This document shows, piece after piece, positions 33,656 through 45,700 of a stretch of DNA of 64,000 nucleotides. The stretch is from contig NC_066584.1 of the NCBI RefSeq assembly GCF_024323335.1, positions 272,591,618 through 272,655,617 of the forward strand, read 5' to 3'. Numbering within the stretch: the first letter of the stretch is position 1; every line of letters starts with the position of its first letter. This DNA is from Lathyrus oleraceus (taxonomy: Eukaryota; Streptophyta; Magnoliopsida; Fabales; Fabaceae). The translations under genes and the position numbers were made by a program. Under the pieces are notes generated by a model that saw nothing but the letters and a program-made list of their open reading frames with translations, had not been told where the DNA came from and did no database searches.

Positions 33656-33783
33656 CATATTTATAAGAGAAAATTGATTTTCTAATTTCATTGGATAATC
33701 AATGAATATGATCCATGATACCGTCTAAATACATTAATTATTTAATGAATCTAAAAATAATTTTTCTCTTATAAATAAGATTG
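33656..33783. repeat. Fold-back (MITE-like) repeat
   Basis: The left arm TTATAAGAGAAAATTGATTTTC is mirrored by the right arm AATAATTTTTCTCTTATAA with imperfect pairing around an AT-rich loop (ATGATCCATGATACC). A related half-copy is at about 33898-34003 (TTTAGATTCATTCAATAAC ... TTTTTTTCTTATAAATA). The second arm ends exactly where the LTR-like sequence starts at 34004. Confidence 0.5.
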
Positions 33784-34003
33784 AAGATAGTATAATTAAA
33801 AAATAAAATCAAATTCTAAAAATAAAAAGAGTCCATTTTTTTATGAATATTTATTAAAATTATTATTTATAGGGTGAATGAGGTAATTCAAGAAAATGCT
33901 TGTTTTTTAGATTCATTCAATAACTAATGTATTTGGTCTATATTTTATCTAAATACATTATTTATTTAATTAATCTAAAAAGCAATTTTTTTCTTATAAA
34001 TAG

Positions 34004-35076
34004 TGTAATACCCTAAAAACCCCACTCGAAATTATGCAGGATAAATCAATTATAAACAACTATTTCACATAAGATGTCACATGATCTTTACATTCGACCA
34101 GCTCTGTAACCCTTATTAAAATAAAACACTTAATTCAAAACATCTGTCATCACATGCTCGCCTTCAGTTAGACTCATCACAACGCGATTAGTCATTTAAA
34201 AACAACAACTCAATCAACTAAGTTTAAATATCACTTTTATTTAAAATTAAACTCAATCAGGGTAATATGCTTTCAACATTAAAGTAACTCAAAACCAGAA
34301 GTTATAACATTTAATCCCGCAACAATAATTCAGAAATAAACAAAACATAACGTTCGTTTGCCTAGTGTTACAGATCAAAACAACGATAATCGAAAAACGC
34401 ATAAAATTGGAAAAGAAGATTAGCCCCAACGCCATCCTTCAGCTCTAAAGCAGCTACTTATCTACCTGCTTGTCTATACCGCAAGAAGAAGAACAGAACA
34501 CCACAACAAAACAAATAGGTGAAAATACGCTCATAATATATAATGGTACAAAAGAATGCAAGGTTAGCCTAAGACAAAATATCAACTTTCATACATTTCA
34601 ATTACATAAATCAATACGACAATTACTCAACAACACGCAAACACCTCATCTACATAATATTTATGTAATGAAATGGAACAACGACTCAACTCATACATGT
34701 GGTACCAACTCAACAAAGGTTTTTCATACGATTCGGGTCCCAATATCTGAACTTCGAGCCCCCTCAACTGAGCTCCAGACAAATCAATAATCCCAACATC
34801 TGAACTTGTGACTCGCCTCTTTTACAACAACACAACATATGATGCATATACAATATAATGCACAACCACAACAACTCAATAACAAATTTACAGTTGCACA
34901 TCTAACTGTAAATAACAACATCACAATAATCCCCACAGTTGCACTACCCACCACAACTTAATTGTATGTCCATCACATTATTATCCCATCATCAACATAA
35001 TTCAACATCATCATATTAATCAAACAATTTAATTAACCAACTAAATTCATCAAAACACACCAAACAACAACCAAAC
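34004..35076 (-). repeat. Tekay-type LTR fragment (minus strand)
   Basis: Begins TGTAATACCCTAAAAACCCC, like the LTR at 63160 (TGTAACACCCTAAACCCC), and has the same downstream phrases in the same order: GGTGARAATAC, a GGTACC block, and repeated ATCTGA...CCCGCCTC/CTCGCCTC. No PBS or coding region adjoins it, and its right end is cut by the LTR at 35077, so it is a truncated or solo LTR. Confidence 0.5.
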
Positions 35077-35559
35077 TGTTAGACGAAGGCAACAATCTAG
35101 AGGGAGGAGGGGGGAGGGGGGGGGGGTGAATAATTCACAAATAAAATTTTCTTCAATTAAAATTCTATTTTGAAAATATTTACTATGGCAAGCAGAAAAA
35201 TTCTGAATCGACACTCATCTATCCCGATCTGTTATCAGAAGAATCAAATATACATTTAAACTGTAACAAAACGTATACTAATGATGAGAAAGTAAATCAA
35301 TATGTTTTATAAAATAATTGTTTAACCAATATCACACATTGTAGTCAATTTCCAAAGTATTTGAAAACAAAAATTGACACAAACAATTTATTGAACACCT
35401 GGTGTGCAATAAACACCAAGCTAATATTCCTTTGTATTGAAGAAATGAAAAACCAATTGCAATTATTTAGATTGTAATAATCTTTACAAAAATAGTTTGA
35501 ATTACTTCAACACAACCAAAAAATCCAGTTTATCAAATTGCACACTTTGTGCATTATTA

Positions 35560-35563
<4 letters not shown>

Positions 35564-35620
<57 letters not shown>
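35564..35620. repeat. (GA)n microsatellite
   Basis: About 28 GA units inside the LTR at 35077-36769. The repeat-encoded ORFs across it are artefacts. Confidence 0.95.
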
Positions 35621-35623
<3 letters not shown>

Positions 35624-36339
35624 CCAAGATTTGTTTAGGCAGTTCCCCAATTATCCTCATTATGGGTACTGGTGCCCCCAATTCCAAATAGAATTGAGAT
35701 ATGTAATTAACCTTTGTAAGAGTTGTATAGAAGAAAAAAGTAGCAATCCAAAACCCATTAATCTTATGTTTGATGTTGATCCTAACTTCTTCTCTCACCT
35801 TGATCTTAAGCAAGATCAAGTGACTCAAGTCTTCCAAGTCGATCCTCCCATTACCGCTACTCCTTTGACAGAACCTCGTTCTTCAAAGCTTTCACTTGGA
35901 TGAACCCTCATTGTGAAATCTTGTCCCAAACCTTTCAAATGACCCTCTGGTTACCGCTACTCCATTAACAGAACCCCTGTTCTTCTAAGTTTTCACTCGG
36001 TTGAATCCAAATGCAAAACCCCAAAATCAACCTTGACCTTAAAGGGAAAACCCTAAATGGATGTATCAATGAAACCCCCAAAGAATATCCAACCCAATTT
36101 GATTACAACAATCCTAAATTGGACCTTATCAATCTAATCTATATGACACTCAACAAAAATGATTATGTGTAATTGTTGAATGTATGAAGAGAAAATGTTG
36201 AAGATGATGAGAAAATTCTTTATATGTTCTTGGTTTCAATTTTTAAGAAATGATGCATGAATGCATATCTATATCTTTGTGTGTATGTGTGTGTGCAGAA
36301 AAATAACAAAAAAATAGTTTTTTTAGCCAAATTTGTATG

Positions 36340-36750
36340 AGTCAATACATAAAACCTGGGAGCCGCTACATAGGCTCTATGTAGAATTATTTTCTTAAAA
36401 TAAGCTTCAGTAGGAGTCGCTACATAGACTATGGGAGTTACTACATAGGATCTGGGAGTCGCTACATAGGCTCATATGTTGCGCTACATAGAAGGCATAA
36501 TTTTTGTTAAAAAAATATGCTTCAGTATGCATTAGCTCAAAATACGGATGTAGCGCTACATAGAAGGCAAAAAAAATTGTTTAAAAAAGATGCTTCAATA
36601 TGTATCAGCTCCAAACACGGATGTTGCACTACATATGCAGTATGTATCAACTCAAGGCTCCTATGTAGCGCTACATAGAATGCATAATTTTTGTTTTAAG
36701 AATCCTTCTGTATGTATCGACTCATAGACATAATGTATCGACTCTTAGAC
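36340..36750 (-). repeat. Array of GTAGCGCTACATAG-type motifs
   Basis: At least nine variants of (G)GGAGTCGCTACATAGG or ATGTAGCGCTACATAGAA, several with the palindrome TAGCGCTA, plus TATGTATCGACTC phrases. Irregularly spaced in the U3 side of this LTR, analogous in layout to the GTCGACC/GCGCA array of the other SIRE-like family. Confidence 0.7.
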
Positions 36751-36769
36751 TTGTTTTTCATGAAAAATC

Positions 36770-38102
36770 TATTCTAACAAGATTTGGTTATGCATCTATA
36801 CCTTGAGTTTTGATGATAACAATGTTGTATTTGTGTGAGAACAATTTTAGAACCCTAATGGTTTGTTATTGTGTAGCTTTAACAACCAATTCTGATTGTG
36901 ATCATATGATGTGCAACATCATCAGTTTCTGAACTTTGCGTTGCAAATCCGCTTCTGCGCCACAATTGGAGGTTCTAAAAAAGACGTCAATATTGCTGCT
37001 GCAATGTTCTTTCTGCTTCTGTGTTAATTCAACTATCAGAAGCTTCTGAGGAGACTCTATGTTGCTGCTGCAATGTTCTCTCAGTTCTTTCTTTTGGACG
37101 TGACTTTGATCACCAAACTTCTGAAGAATGGAAAGCTTATGAAGTTGTGTTATGTAGCTGAAGATTCTGAAGATCTCAAGACAGACGATTGAAGTTATCA
37201 AGGTTCTGATTGAGGATTCTGAAGACATTGAAGATTCTGAAGATCTCAAGCACGACTATTGACGTTGTCAAGGTTCTGAAGTTTCTGAATCTAGCTTTCT
37301 ACTTCTTCACTTCATGCTTCAATCATCTTTCATCAGAAGCCAATGAATCCGAAGATAAGATCAAATGGGATCGTGATCAAATAGTACATAGTACAAATCG
37401 AACAACCTTTCCACTACTTGATTTCGTGGGGAAGGACAATACTATACATCACACCTGCCACTGAATTTATGGGCGAAAGGACAGTATGCAATAGCATTCC
37501 TTTCCCATCCAACAGTGGACAGCTGCTCAATGAGCTTTCCCCATTTTCCCCTCCAACAGTCACATGCTTATCTATATAAGCATGCATTGAAGACTTGAAG
37601 AAAACTCTGATTTTGCACAAGTATTTTGACAAGATATTTTTCTGTGAAAAGTTATCATTCTTTGTATACAATTTTCTTTAAGTGTTTGTTATTCATTTGT
37701 GTAAAAATCTGCTTGTGTAGAAGCATCTTGTAACACACAAACTATTATTCAAACTATTTGTTTTATTCCTTAAGGAGGTTATCCTTAAGAAGACAAAGAA
37801 AGTTGTCCTTTGTGAGTCCTTGAGGAGACTAAGGTTTAGTTTGATCCTTGGGAAGACAAATAAGGTTATTCTTTGTGTTTATTGTAATCTGTTGATTATA
37901 GTGGATTAAGTCCTTGGGTATAAGGCAAATCACCTTGGCGCGTGAACTAGATTAGCTTTGAGTTTCAAGCGAACCAAGATAAAAATCTTTGTGTTTTTAT
38001 CTCTTCATTATTAAACTTGTTAGTGGTGTTTTTATTTTGGAAAAAGCTTTTTCTTGTAAAACCCAATTCAAACCCCCATTTCTTGTGTTTTTCACACCTT
38101 CA
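36770..38102 (+). repeat. Family B 5' LTR
   Basis: About 1333 bp, ending CACACCTTCA just before the PBS spacer ATT. A TATATAA box lies at 37573-37579. U3 contains a degenerate repeat built from GAAGATTCTGAAGATCTCAAG and TCAAGGTTCTGA (about 37157-37290). The exact start is uncertain: the 3' LTR begins TGTTAGAACAAG, here it reads TATTCTAACAAG. Confidence 0.8.
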
Positions 38103-38104
38103 AT

Positions 38105-38116
38105 TGGTATCAGAGC
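38105..38116 (+). other. Family B primer-binding site
   Basis: TGGTATCAGAGC, a perfect 12-base match to the plant initiator-Met tRNA complement, three bases after the LTR. Confidence 0.9.
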
Positions 38117-38189
38117 TCTGATTATGATTATGATAATAGTTTTATAACCACTTCACAGTGTTCAGTCCGATCCAGTTGTGTCAAAAACA

Positions 38190-39775
38190 ATGGTTGTGGC
38201 TAACGCTGCTAATATTGTTAATAATAATGATAAAGATCATTATAGTGAAAAACCACCTATTTTTGATGGTAAGAAATTTGACTATTGGAAAGATAAAATA
38301 AAAAGTTTCTTTCTTAGTTACAATGTTGATCTTTGGGATCTCGTAGCCGATGGCTATGTTCACTCAGTAAATGATGAAGGAAATATTTTAACAAGAAGTG
38401 CTATGTATGATCAACATAAGAAAGACTTCAAAAATGATCATAAGGCCATAACCATATTGCTTAATGTTATCTCTTATACGGAGTATAAGAAGATAACAAA
38501 TAGAGATTCTTATATATCCATCTTTGACTCTCTGAGATGACTCATGAGGGAAACACTCAAGTAAAGGAGACAAAGGCCTTGGCCTTAATCCAAAAATATC
38601 AGGCTTTCAAAATGGAAGATGATGAAAAAGTTGAGACTATGTTCTCAAGGTTTTAGATGCTTGTCGCAAGGCTTAAGGTTCTGGACAAAGGGTATTCTAT
38701 AACTGATCATGTCAAGAAAATTATCAGAAGTCTTCCCAAAAAATGGAGACCTATGGCAACTGCCTTGAAGCTGGATAAGGATATCAACAACATCAATCTT
38801 GAAGAACTTGTTAGTTCTTCAAGAAGTCACGAGATTGAGCTAGAAGAAGATGAACCTCATAAGATAGGTAAATTTGTAGCTCTTAAATCCAAGCATGAGA
38901 AGACTAAAGCATATCAAGCTTAGGAAGAATCAGAAGGATTTGATGAAGACCCAGAAGAGGGTGATGAGATATCTCTAATCTCAAAGAGAGTCAAAAAACT
39001 CTAGAAACATAGGCAAATTAGTCAAGGGAAATTCAAAGGAGTCAGAAGGAGTGATGTTCGCGTCGAATCCTCGTCTGGTCAAAAGAAGAAAACTTCTGGA
39101 AAAGAAGTTATATGTTTCGAGTGCAAGGAGCCAAACCACTACAAGAATGATTGTCCTAAACTGAAGAAGGACATAAGGCACAAGAAGAACTTCTCCAAAG
39201 TCAAGAAGGTGTTGATGGCTACCTGGGATGACTCAGAATCTGAAGAAGAAGATTATGATGAAGAAAAAGCCAACGTTGCGCTAATGTCAATCACAGAGGA
39301 TCCCACAAGCTCTAAGGAACCAGAAGACATGTTCTTATCAGAAATCAGAACTCGACTCCAATTTTGAAGAGGTATTCTCTAATCTATTTCATTCTGATAT
39401 GGAAATTTGTCTTTCTGAAATGCTGGAAAAGTACCAGAGTCTTCAAAGTAAATACAAGGACCTTAAACAAGTCCAAGTAACTGCTTCTGAAACTCAAAAA
39501 GAGCTTGAGAACGTAATTTCATCTCTAAATGAAAAAGTATTTTCTTTAGAAAGTAATAACCCTGCTTTGAAAATCAAAATTTCAAAACTAGAGAAGGAAA
39601 TAACTTTAGAAGCTTCTGGTACTGATTGCATCATCAGATATGACAAAGCATTCCAGTACTTTCTGGATAAAAGCATAGATAGAATCAAAATGGCTTCCTT
39701 GATTTATGGAGTTATTAGAAATGGTAGGAAAGGTTTGGGTTGTACAAAAACTACAAAACCTGACGAAAGTTAGAA
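38190..39775 (+). pseudogene. family B gag, broken
   Basis: Starts ATG 38190 (MVVANAANIVNNND; the open frame upstream uses no ATG). UBN2-type Gag core: PPIFDGKKFDYWKDKI, DLWDLVADGYVH. A one-base frame loss near 38537 and in-frame stops at about 38655 and 38921 interrupt it. A normal zinc knuckle CFECKEPNHYKNDC is at about 39116-39157. A coiled-coil segment with leucine/glutamate repeats is at 39399-39690. The order and sequence match the minus-strand gag at 2440-3972. Confidence 0.85.
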
Positions 39776-39939
39776 GGTCAAACCAAAACCTCTCTATGTG
39801 AATTTCGTGCCTGCTGGCACTGAGTCTGATACTTCTGTGCAGACACAGAAGCATACAAAGGATAAGAACTTTGTTCAGAAACCTAAGTATCATGCACAAA
39901 TCTCTCATGATTATCCTTCTACTAAAAGACCCAAAGTTG

Positions 39940-42735
39940 TAAGAAACTCTGGGAAAACTAACAAAAAAGGACCCCGAAAGTGGGTACCTAAGGATAAAAT
40001 CATTTATGTTACAGACATCCTTAATAGCTTAGCTAAGACACCGGTCATGGTACGTGGACAGTGGATGCTTGCGGCACATGAGGGGAAGAAGGTATATGTT
40101 CTAAGATTTGGAACTTAATCCTGGAGGTTTTATTGGTTTCGGAGGAAATCAGATATGGAAGATGATTGGCTCTGGAACCATTCGTAACAATAAACTTCCC
40201 TCTATTACTAATGTTCTTTTAGTTGATGGTCTGATGTATAACCTATTGTCTATTAGCCAACTTAGTGACAATGGTTATGATATCATCTTTAGTCAAAAGT
40301 CTTGTAAGGCTGTTAGTCAGAAAGATGACACAAACTTTTTTAATGGAAAGAGGAAAAACAACATTTATAAAATTAGACTTTCTGATCTTAAAGATCAAAA
40401 TGTAAAATGTCTGATGTCTTCTAATGAGGAGCAATGGGTTTGGCATAAACGTTTGGATCATGTTAGCATGAGAAGGATTTCTATGCTAAATAAGCTTGAA
40501 TTAGTCAGAGGTATACCCAAATTGAAGTTCTCTTTAGATGCTCTTTGTGAAGCATGTCAGAAAGGAAAGTTTTCTAAAACTTCTTTCAAAGCAAAAACTA
40601 TTGTTTCTACCTCTAGACCGTTATAACTTCTGCACATTGATTTGTTTGGACCAGTGACAACTGCTTCTATCAATGGAAAGAAGTATGGATTAATCATAGT
40701 TGATGACTACAGTCGATGGACATGGGTAAAGTTATTGAAACACAAGGATGAGTCACACTCTGTGTTTTCTACCTTCTGCTCACTAGTGCAAACAGAAATG
40801 GATTGAAAAATAGTCCAAGTCAGAAGTGATCATGGTGGAGAATTTGAAAATAAACATTTTGAAAATCTTTTTGATTCAAATGGTATTTCCCATGATTTCT
40901 CCTGTCCTAGAACTTCACATCAAAATGGAGTTGTAGAAAGGAAGAATAGAACGTTGCAAGAAATGACCCGCACCATGATCTAAGAAATTGATATGGCAAA
41001 ACATTTCTAGGCAGAAACGGTCAACGCAATGCGTTATATTCAGAACATGATTTCTATACGAATTATTCTAGGTAAGACTCCATATGAATTATGGAAGAAC
41101 AGAAAGCCCAACCTTTCTTACTTTTATCCCTTTGGATGTGAATGTTTTATGTTAAACAGTAAAGAGAATCTTGGCAAGTTTGACAATAAGGTACAAAAGT
41201 GTTTACTATTAGGATATTCTGAACGCTCTAAAGGCTATATAATCTTTAATACAAAAACACGAATTTTTGAGGAATCAATTCATGTTAGATTCAATGGTAA
41301 GCTTGGCCCTGAAAAGTCAAAGCTAGTTGAGAAATTTGCAGATCTGAAGATCAACCTTTCAGAATCCAAAGATATTGTCTCTAGAGAAAAAGACTCAGAA
41401 GGAAAAGCAAAAGAATCTGAAGAAATGACTCATCCAGAAGCAATCGTTGATCCAACTCATCAGAATAAGAGTAGATCAAGAACTTCTCATTCCGAAGAAC
41501 TGATTCCAGGAGACAAGAATGCTCTAGTCAGAACTAGATCTTCATTCAGAACTTCTGAAGAGACTCTTCTAGGTTTGGTGTCTCTGATAGAACCCACATC
41601 AATTGATGAATCTCTTTTGGATAATGAATGGATTATGGCCATGCAAGATGAACTTAATGAATTCATCAGAAACGAAGTTTGAGATATTGTTCAGAAACCA
41701 AAAGGCTTCCATGTCATTGGAACCAAATGGGTTTTCATAAACAAGCTGAATGAGAAAGGCAAAGTTGTCAGAAACAAAGCTCGACTGGTAGCACAAGGTT
41801 ATAGTCGGCAAGAAGGTATAGACTATACATAAAACTTTGCTCTAGTTGCCAGGTTAGAGTCTATTCGTCTTTTAATTTCTTTTGCAGTCAATCATAACAT
41901 CATACTTTATCAGATGTATGGTAAGAGTGAATTCCTGAATGGTTATATTTCTGAAGAAGTTTATGCGCATCAACCTTCTGGTTTTGAGAGTTCTCAAAAT
42001 CATGATTTTGTTTTTAAACTAAAAAAGTCTTTGTATGGTCTAAAGCAAGCTCCAAGAGCTTGGTATGATAAACTAAGCAACTTTTTGTTGAAAAATAATT
42101 TTACCATAGGGAAAGTGGACATAACTCTCTTTTGCAAAACCTTCAAAAATGACATTCTGGTTATGCAAATATGTGTTGATGATATTATTTTTGGTTATGC
42201 TAATGCGTCATTATGCAAGGATTTTGCTAAGTCTATGCAGGCGAAGTTCGAAATGAGTCTGATGGGAGAACTAAAGTTCTTTTTCGGAATCCAGATTGAT
42301 CAAAGACCAGAACGCACATATATTCATCAAAGCAAATATACAAAGGAACTTCTAAAGAAATTCAACTTATCAGAATGTAAGCTAGCAAAGACTCTAATGC
42401 ATCCGACATGTATTCTAGAGAAAGAAAAGGTAAGCAGTAAGGTAATTCAGAAGCTTTTCAGAGGTATGATAGGTTCCCTTTTATATCTAACAACTTCTAG
42501 ACCTGATATCTTATTTAGTGTCTACTTATATGCTCGCTTCCAATCATATCCTAGGGAAACTCATTTAATTGCTGAAGTTGAATACATTGCAGCTTTTGGA
42601 TGCAACACTCAGATACTCTAGATGAAGAGTTAGCTGGAAGATTATCAGATATCTAAGAGTAACATTCCTATTCTTTGTGATAATACTTATACTATCTGTT
42701 TATCTAAGAATCCTATCTTGCATTCTAGGGATAAG
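39940..42735 (+). pseudogene. family B pol remnant (PR, INT, RT, part of RH)
   Basis: The protease DSG box is recognisable only out of frame near 40055. Integrase: HHCC (WHKRLDHV ... CEACQKGK) at 40438-40565, a stop at 40624, core D in HIDLFGP, D in RSDHGGEFEN and E in GVVERKNR, with further stops near 40803 and 40981. RT at 41690-42480: the usual catalytic QMDVKSAF segment is altered (QMYGKSEF) and YVDD reads CVDD. RNase H lacks its middle: sequence jumps from ARFQSYPRETHL to AEVEYIAA, removing the first catalytic Asp region. The solo LTR then splits it in the HSRDK/HIEIK motif, with the end at 46906-47080 (WADIFSKPLVED). Confidence 0.88.
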
Positions 42736-45700
42736 TGTAGCGGGGTATTCGTTACCATTAGAGATATTGACTAAATCCAAGGTAAACCATACAAGTCGAG
42801 TCGCCACCGCACTTCTATTTATCCAAAGGAATGGTTAGAAAGCGAACAAAAACCTAAAAGTTTTATCGAATCAAAAACTAGTAAAAATGTCAGAGATCTG
42901 GGTAAGGGGGTTGGTTATGCAATGGGAATGTTTTAAGCACCCAAAACATCCTAGGTACTCCTAGGGAGCTCTTTTCATAAGTGTTGTTCTAGTCTAAAGG
43001 GTGTAGGTATATCTAAAGTACTATTTACTAAAAGGAAGGTTAAAAGAAAATGACTCGCAAGGATGTCGCATCCACTTCTTACGTATCTCATATGGGTATG
43101 AGAATTAGAGTCTTCGTAGCTCGGCTACCTATGGGTTAAAGAGAAGTGTGCTCGGTAAGATATCGCGTCTTATGCCTACGTATCTCATCTGGAATGAGAA
43201 TCAGAGCAAAACGTAGTTCAGCTAACTACGGGAACAAAGGGTCTCGATTGCAACTGGGGCAAGAGACATGGATCGCAGCAAGGGCGAAGACAAACAAGGA
43301 TTAGTTGTTAGTCGTCAGTCAAACTCGGTAAGACATCGCATATCGTGCCTACGTATCTCATATGAACATGAGAATCAGAGTTGTCGTAATTCGACTAACT
43401 AGGGGTTAAGGATTGCCATCTGAACATGGACTTACAAAAGAGGACACCAACTGTGTCAAAGGAGGGTGGGCAGTGTGTTCAACTTCCTAGCAGTAGGTGT
43501 CGCAGCTCGCTGAATCGAGTCTTAGGCAGTTACCTCTTTGCAATAGAACGGACTGACATGCCACAAGATCGGAGACGCACGGAAGGTCTAAAAGTGGGGA
43601 AGCTCTGCTCTAGAGTTGTCATGCAATATGGACCTATGTGTTAGGATTTACAAAGGGGAACATCTACCTAATGTTAGCATGCAAAGAATAGGGGAATTCT
43701 ACCTATGTTATCATACAAAGGGTTCTACCTAATGAGTGCTACCTAAACGGAACAAGAGTCGACGGATGGAGCGCGGAGAGGAGTTACGGATAAGGGTAGA
43801 TGGCGATGCCGGAGGCAATCGACTTACAAGAGGATGAATGAATGCGTGCTGGTTCTGTTAAGTTTTGAAAATGATTACTCGACGTTGGATCGAGCTTTTG
43901 ATCTTATTTTGAAATGGTTATCGGATGTTCGTTTTAATTCTTGTATTAACAGGTGACTAAAGAAATAAAGAAATAAATATTATACACTTTATGGGAGAGG
44001 GGTACATTTTTTATGAATGGGGATTGTTCATGGCAAACAAACAATAAGAATATATGCCTCATACATCATACAAGTAGGCAACAATTATCAATTAGATCGG
44101 ATAAATAAACAATATACAATCAAACAAAAGAATCAAATAATGGAGCATTTAAACAATGTATGGGAGTATGAACATGTTAAATAATCAAGCAATAGAAAGC
44201 ATGAATGAGAGAAACAAGTATAAAAGATAACAGATGAATCAAACAGATGAAAATATGCACACGAAGGGTCCACTGAATAATTTAATCAGGAAATGAGGTA
44301 AGGACCAAATAAAATCAAGGTAAAAGGCCTCTAATACATGGCATATGAGATGAACGAGGGAGGACCAAAAGATATCTTCAATTGCCATAAGCAATCCCTA
44401 AGTCAAACATCGATCATAAAGAAGTCAACTGAAAATTCAAGTCAACTTAAAAAATAAAAAATAAATAGCAAATTAATCAAGAAAATTTTAAACTAAATAA
44501 GGTGGGGTCAGGACATCATCATCCCCCAAAATATTTTAAAAATAATGAAAATTGGCACGTGAATTAATTAAAACAAAACATAGGTCAAACCACAAGTCAA
44601 TTAATAAGACTAGGTTAGAAATAAATCAAGAATAAATAGTAAATTAATCAAGAAAATTATGAAAAATTAAACTAAATAAGGTGGGGTCAAGGCATCATCA
44701 TCCCCCAAAAAGATTTTAAAAATAATGAAAATTGGCACGTGAATTAATTAAAATAAAACATAGGTCAAACCAAAAGTCAATTAATAAGTCTAGGTTAGAA
44801 ATAAATCAAGAATAAATAGTAAATTAATCAAGAAAATTATAAAAAATTAAACTAAATAAAGTGGGGTCAGGAAATCATCATCTCCCAAAAAGATTTTAAA
44901 AATAATGAAAATTGGTACGTGAATTAATTAAAATAAAACAGAAGTCAAATTAAAAGTCAACCAACCAAACTAGGTCAAAAATAAATCCAAAACAAATTGG
45001 AAATGTGAAATGAAATTCCAAGAAAATGTCAGGTTGATCATGAGACAGTGGTTAATCTTCATCCCAAAAGTCAAATGCTAACAATAATTTGAAGTCATAA
45101 AAATAAAATCAATAAAAAAAGTGTGTTAAAATGGACCATTTAGAATAAATAATTAAAATAAAATATTAATATTAAAAAAATACGAAAATAAAAATTATAT
45201 AAAATTAAATAAAATGTTAAGAAAAGTGAAAAATATTTTTGGGTAATTTTATGGACGAAGAAAGTATTTTAAATAAGAAAAAGAAATATGAAAATGGAAG
45301 GATATATGGTGATGAACATGGTAAGCAAGCGTAGATATATCAAAACATGGCCATGGAAGAGATGATTACCTAATGGAAAATAGAAGTGGAATGGAAGAGG
45401 AATGGAATCTGATATGTGATGAAGCTTTGCCTCCTTACCACGAAATTCCAATGCTCCTTTAGGGTTAGGGTTTCAGCTTCTTAAATAGGGTGAATTAGGT
45501 GTTCTCATGGGCTTTTTAATAAGTGATTTATCCATAAGAATAAAAGTGTGAAGTGAGGTGTAAAATGTTATTATTTTGGGCCAAACTTAAGTGAATGGAT
45601 GTCTAATGCATGGCCAAAATAGGTAAAAAAAACGTGACTGGTTTGTGCAGCATGCTTAGAAAATCTGATTGGGTCAGCCAGACCCAAAATCTGCCTAGAA

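Larger units (their letters stand above)
35077..36769 (-). repeat. SIRE-like LTR (minus strand), solo or truncated
   Basis: Starts TGTTAGACGAAGGCAACAA and a G-rich run (35096-35127), matching the layout of the LTR at 625 (TGTTAGACTATGGCACGG, then G-rich, then TGAATA). It shares the ACCTGGTGTGCAATAAACACCAAG block and carries a U3-like motif array at 36340-36750. There is no PBS to its left, so no internal region follows. The right border against the family B LTR is blurred. Confidence 0.6.

Noticed and set aside
43426..43644. 72-codon ORF inside the first solo LTR
   Set aside because: No domain, wrong strand for the element, and interrupted repeat sequence around it.
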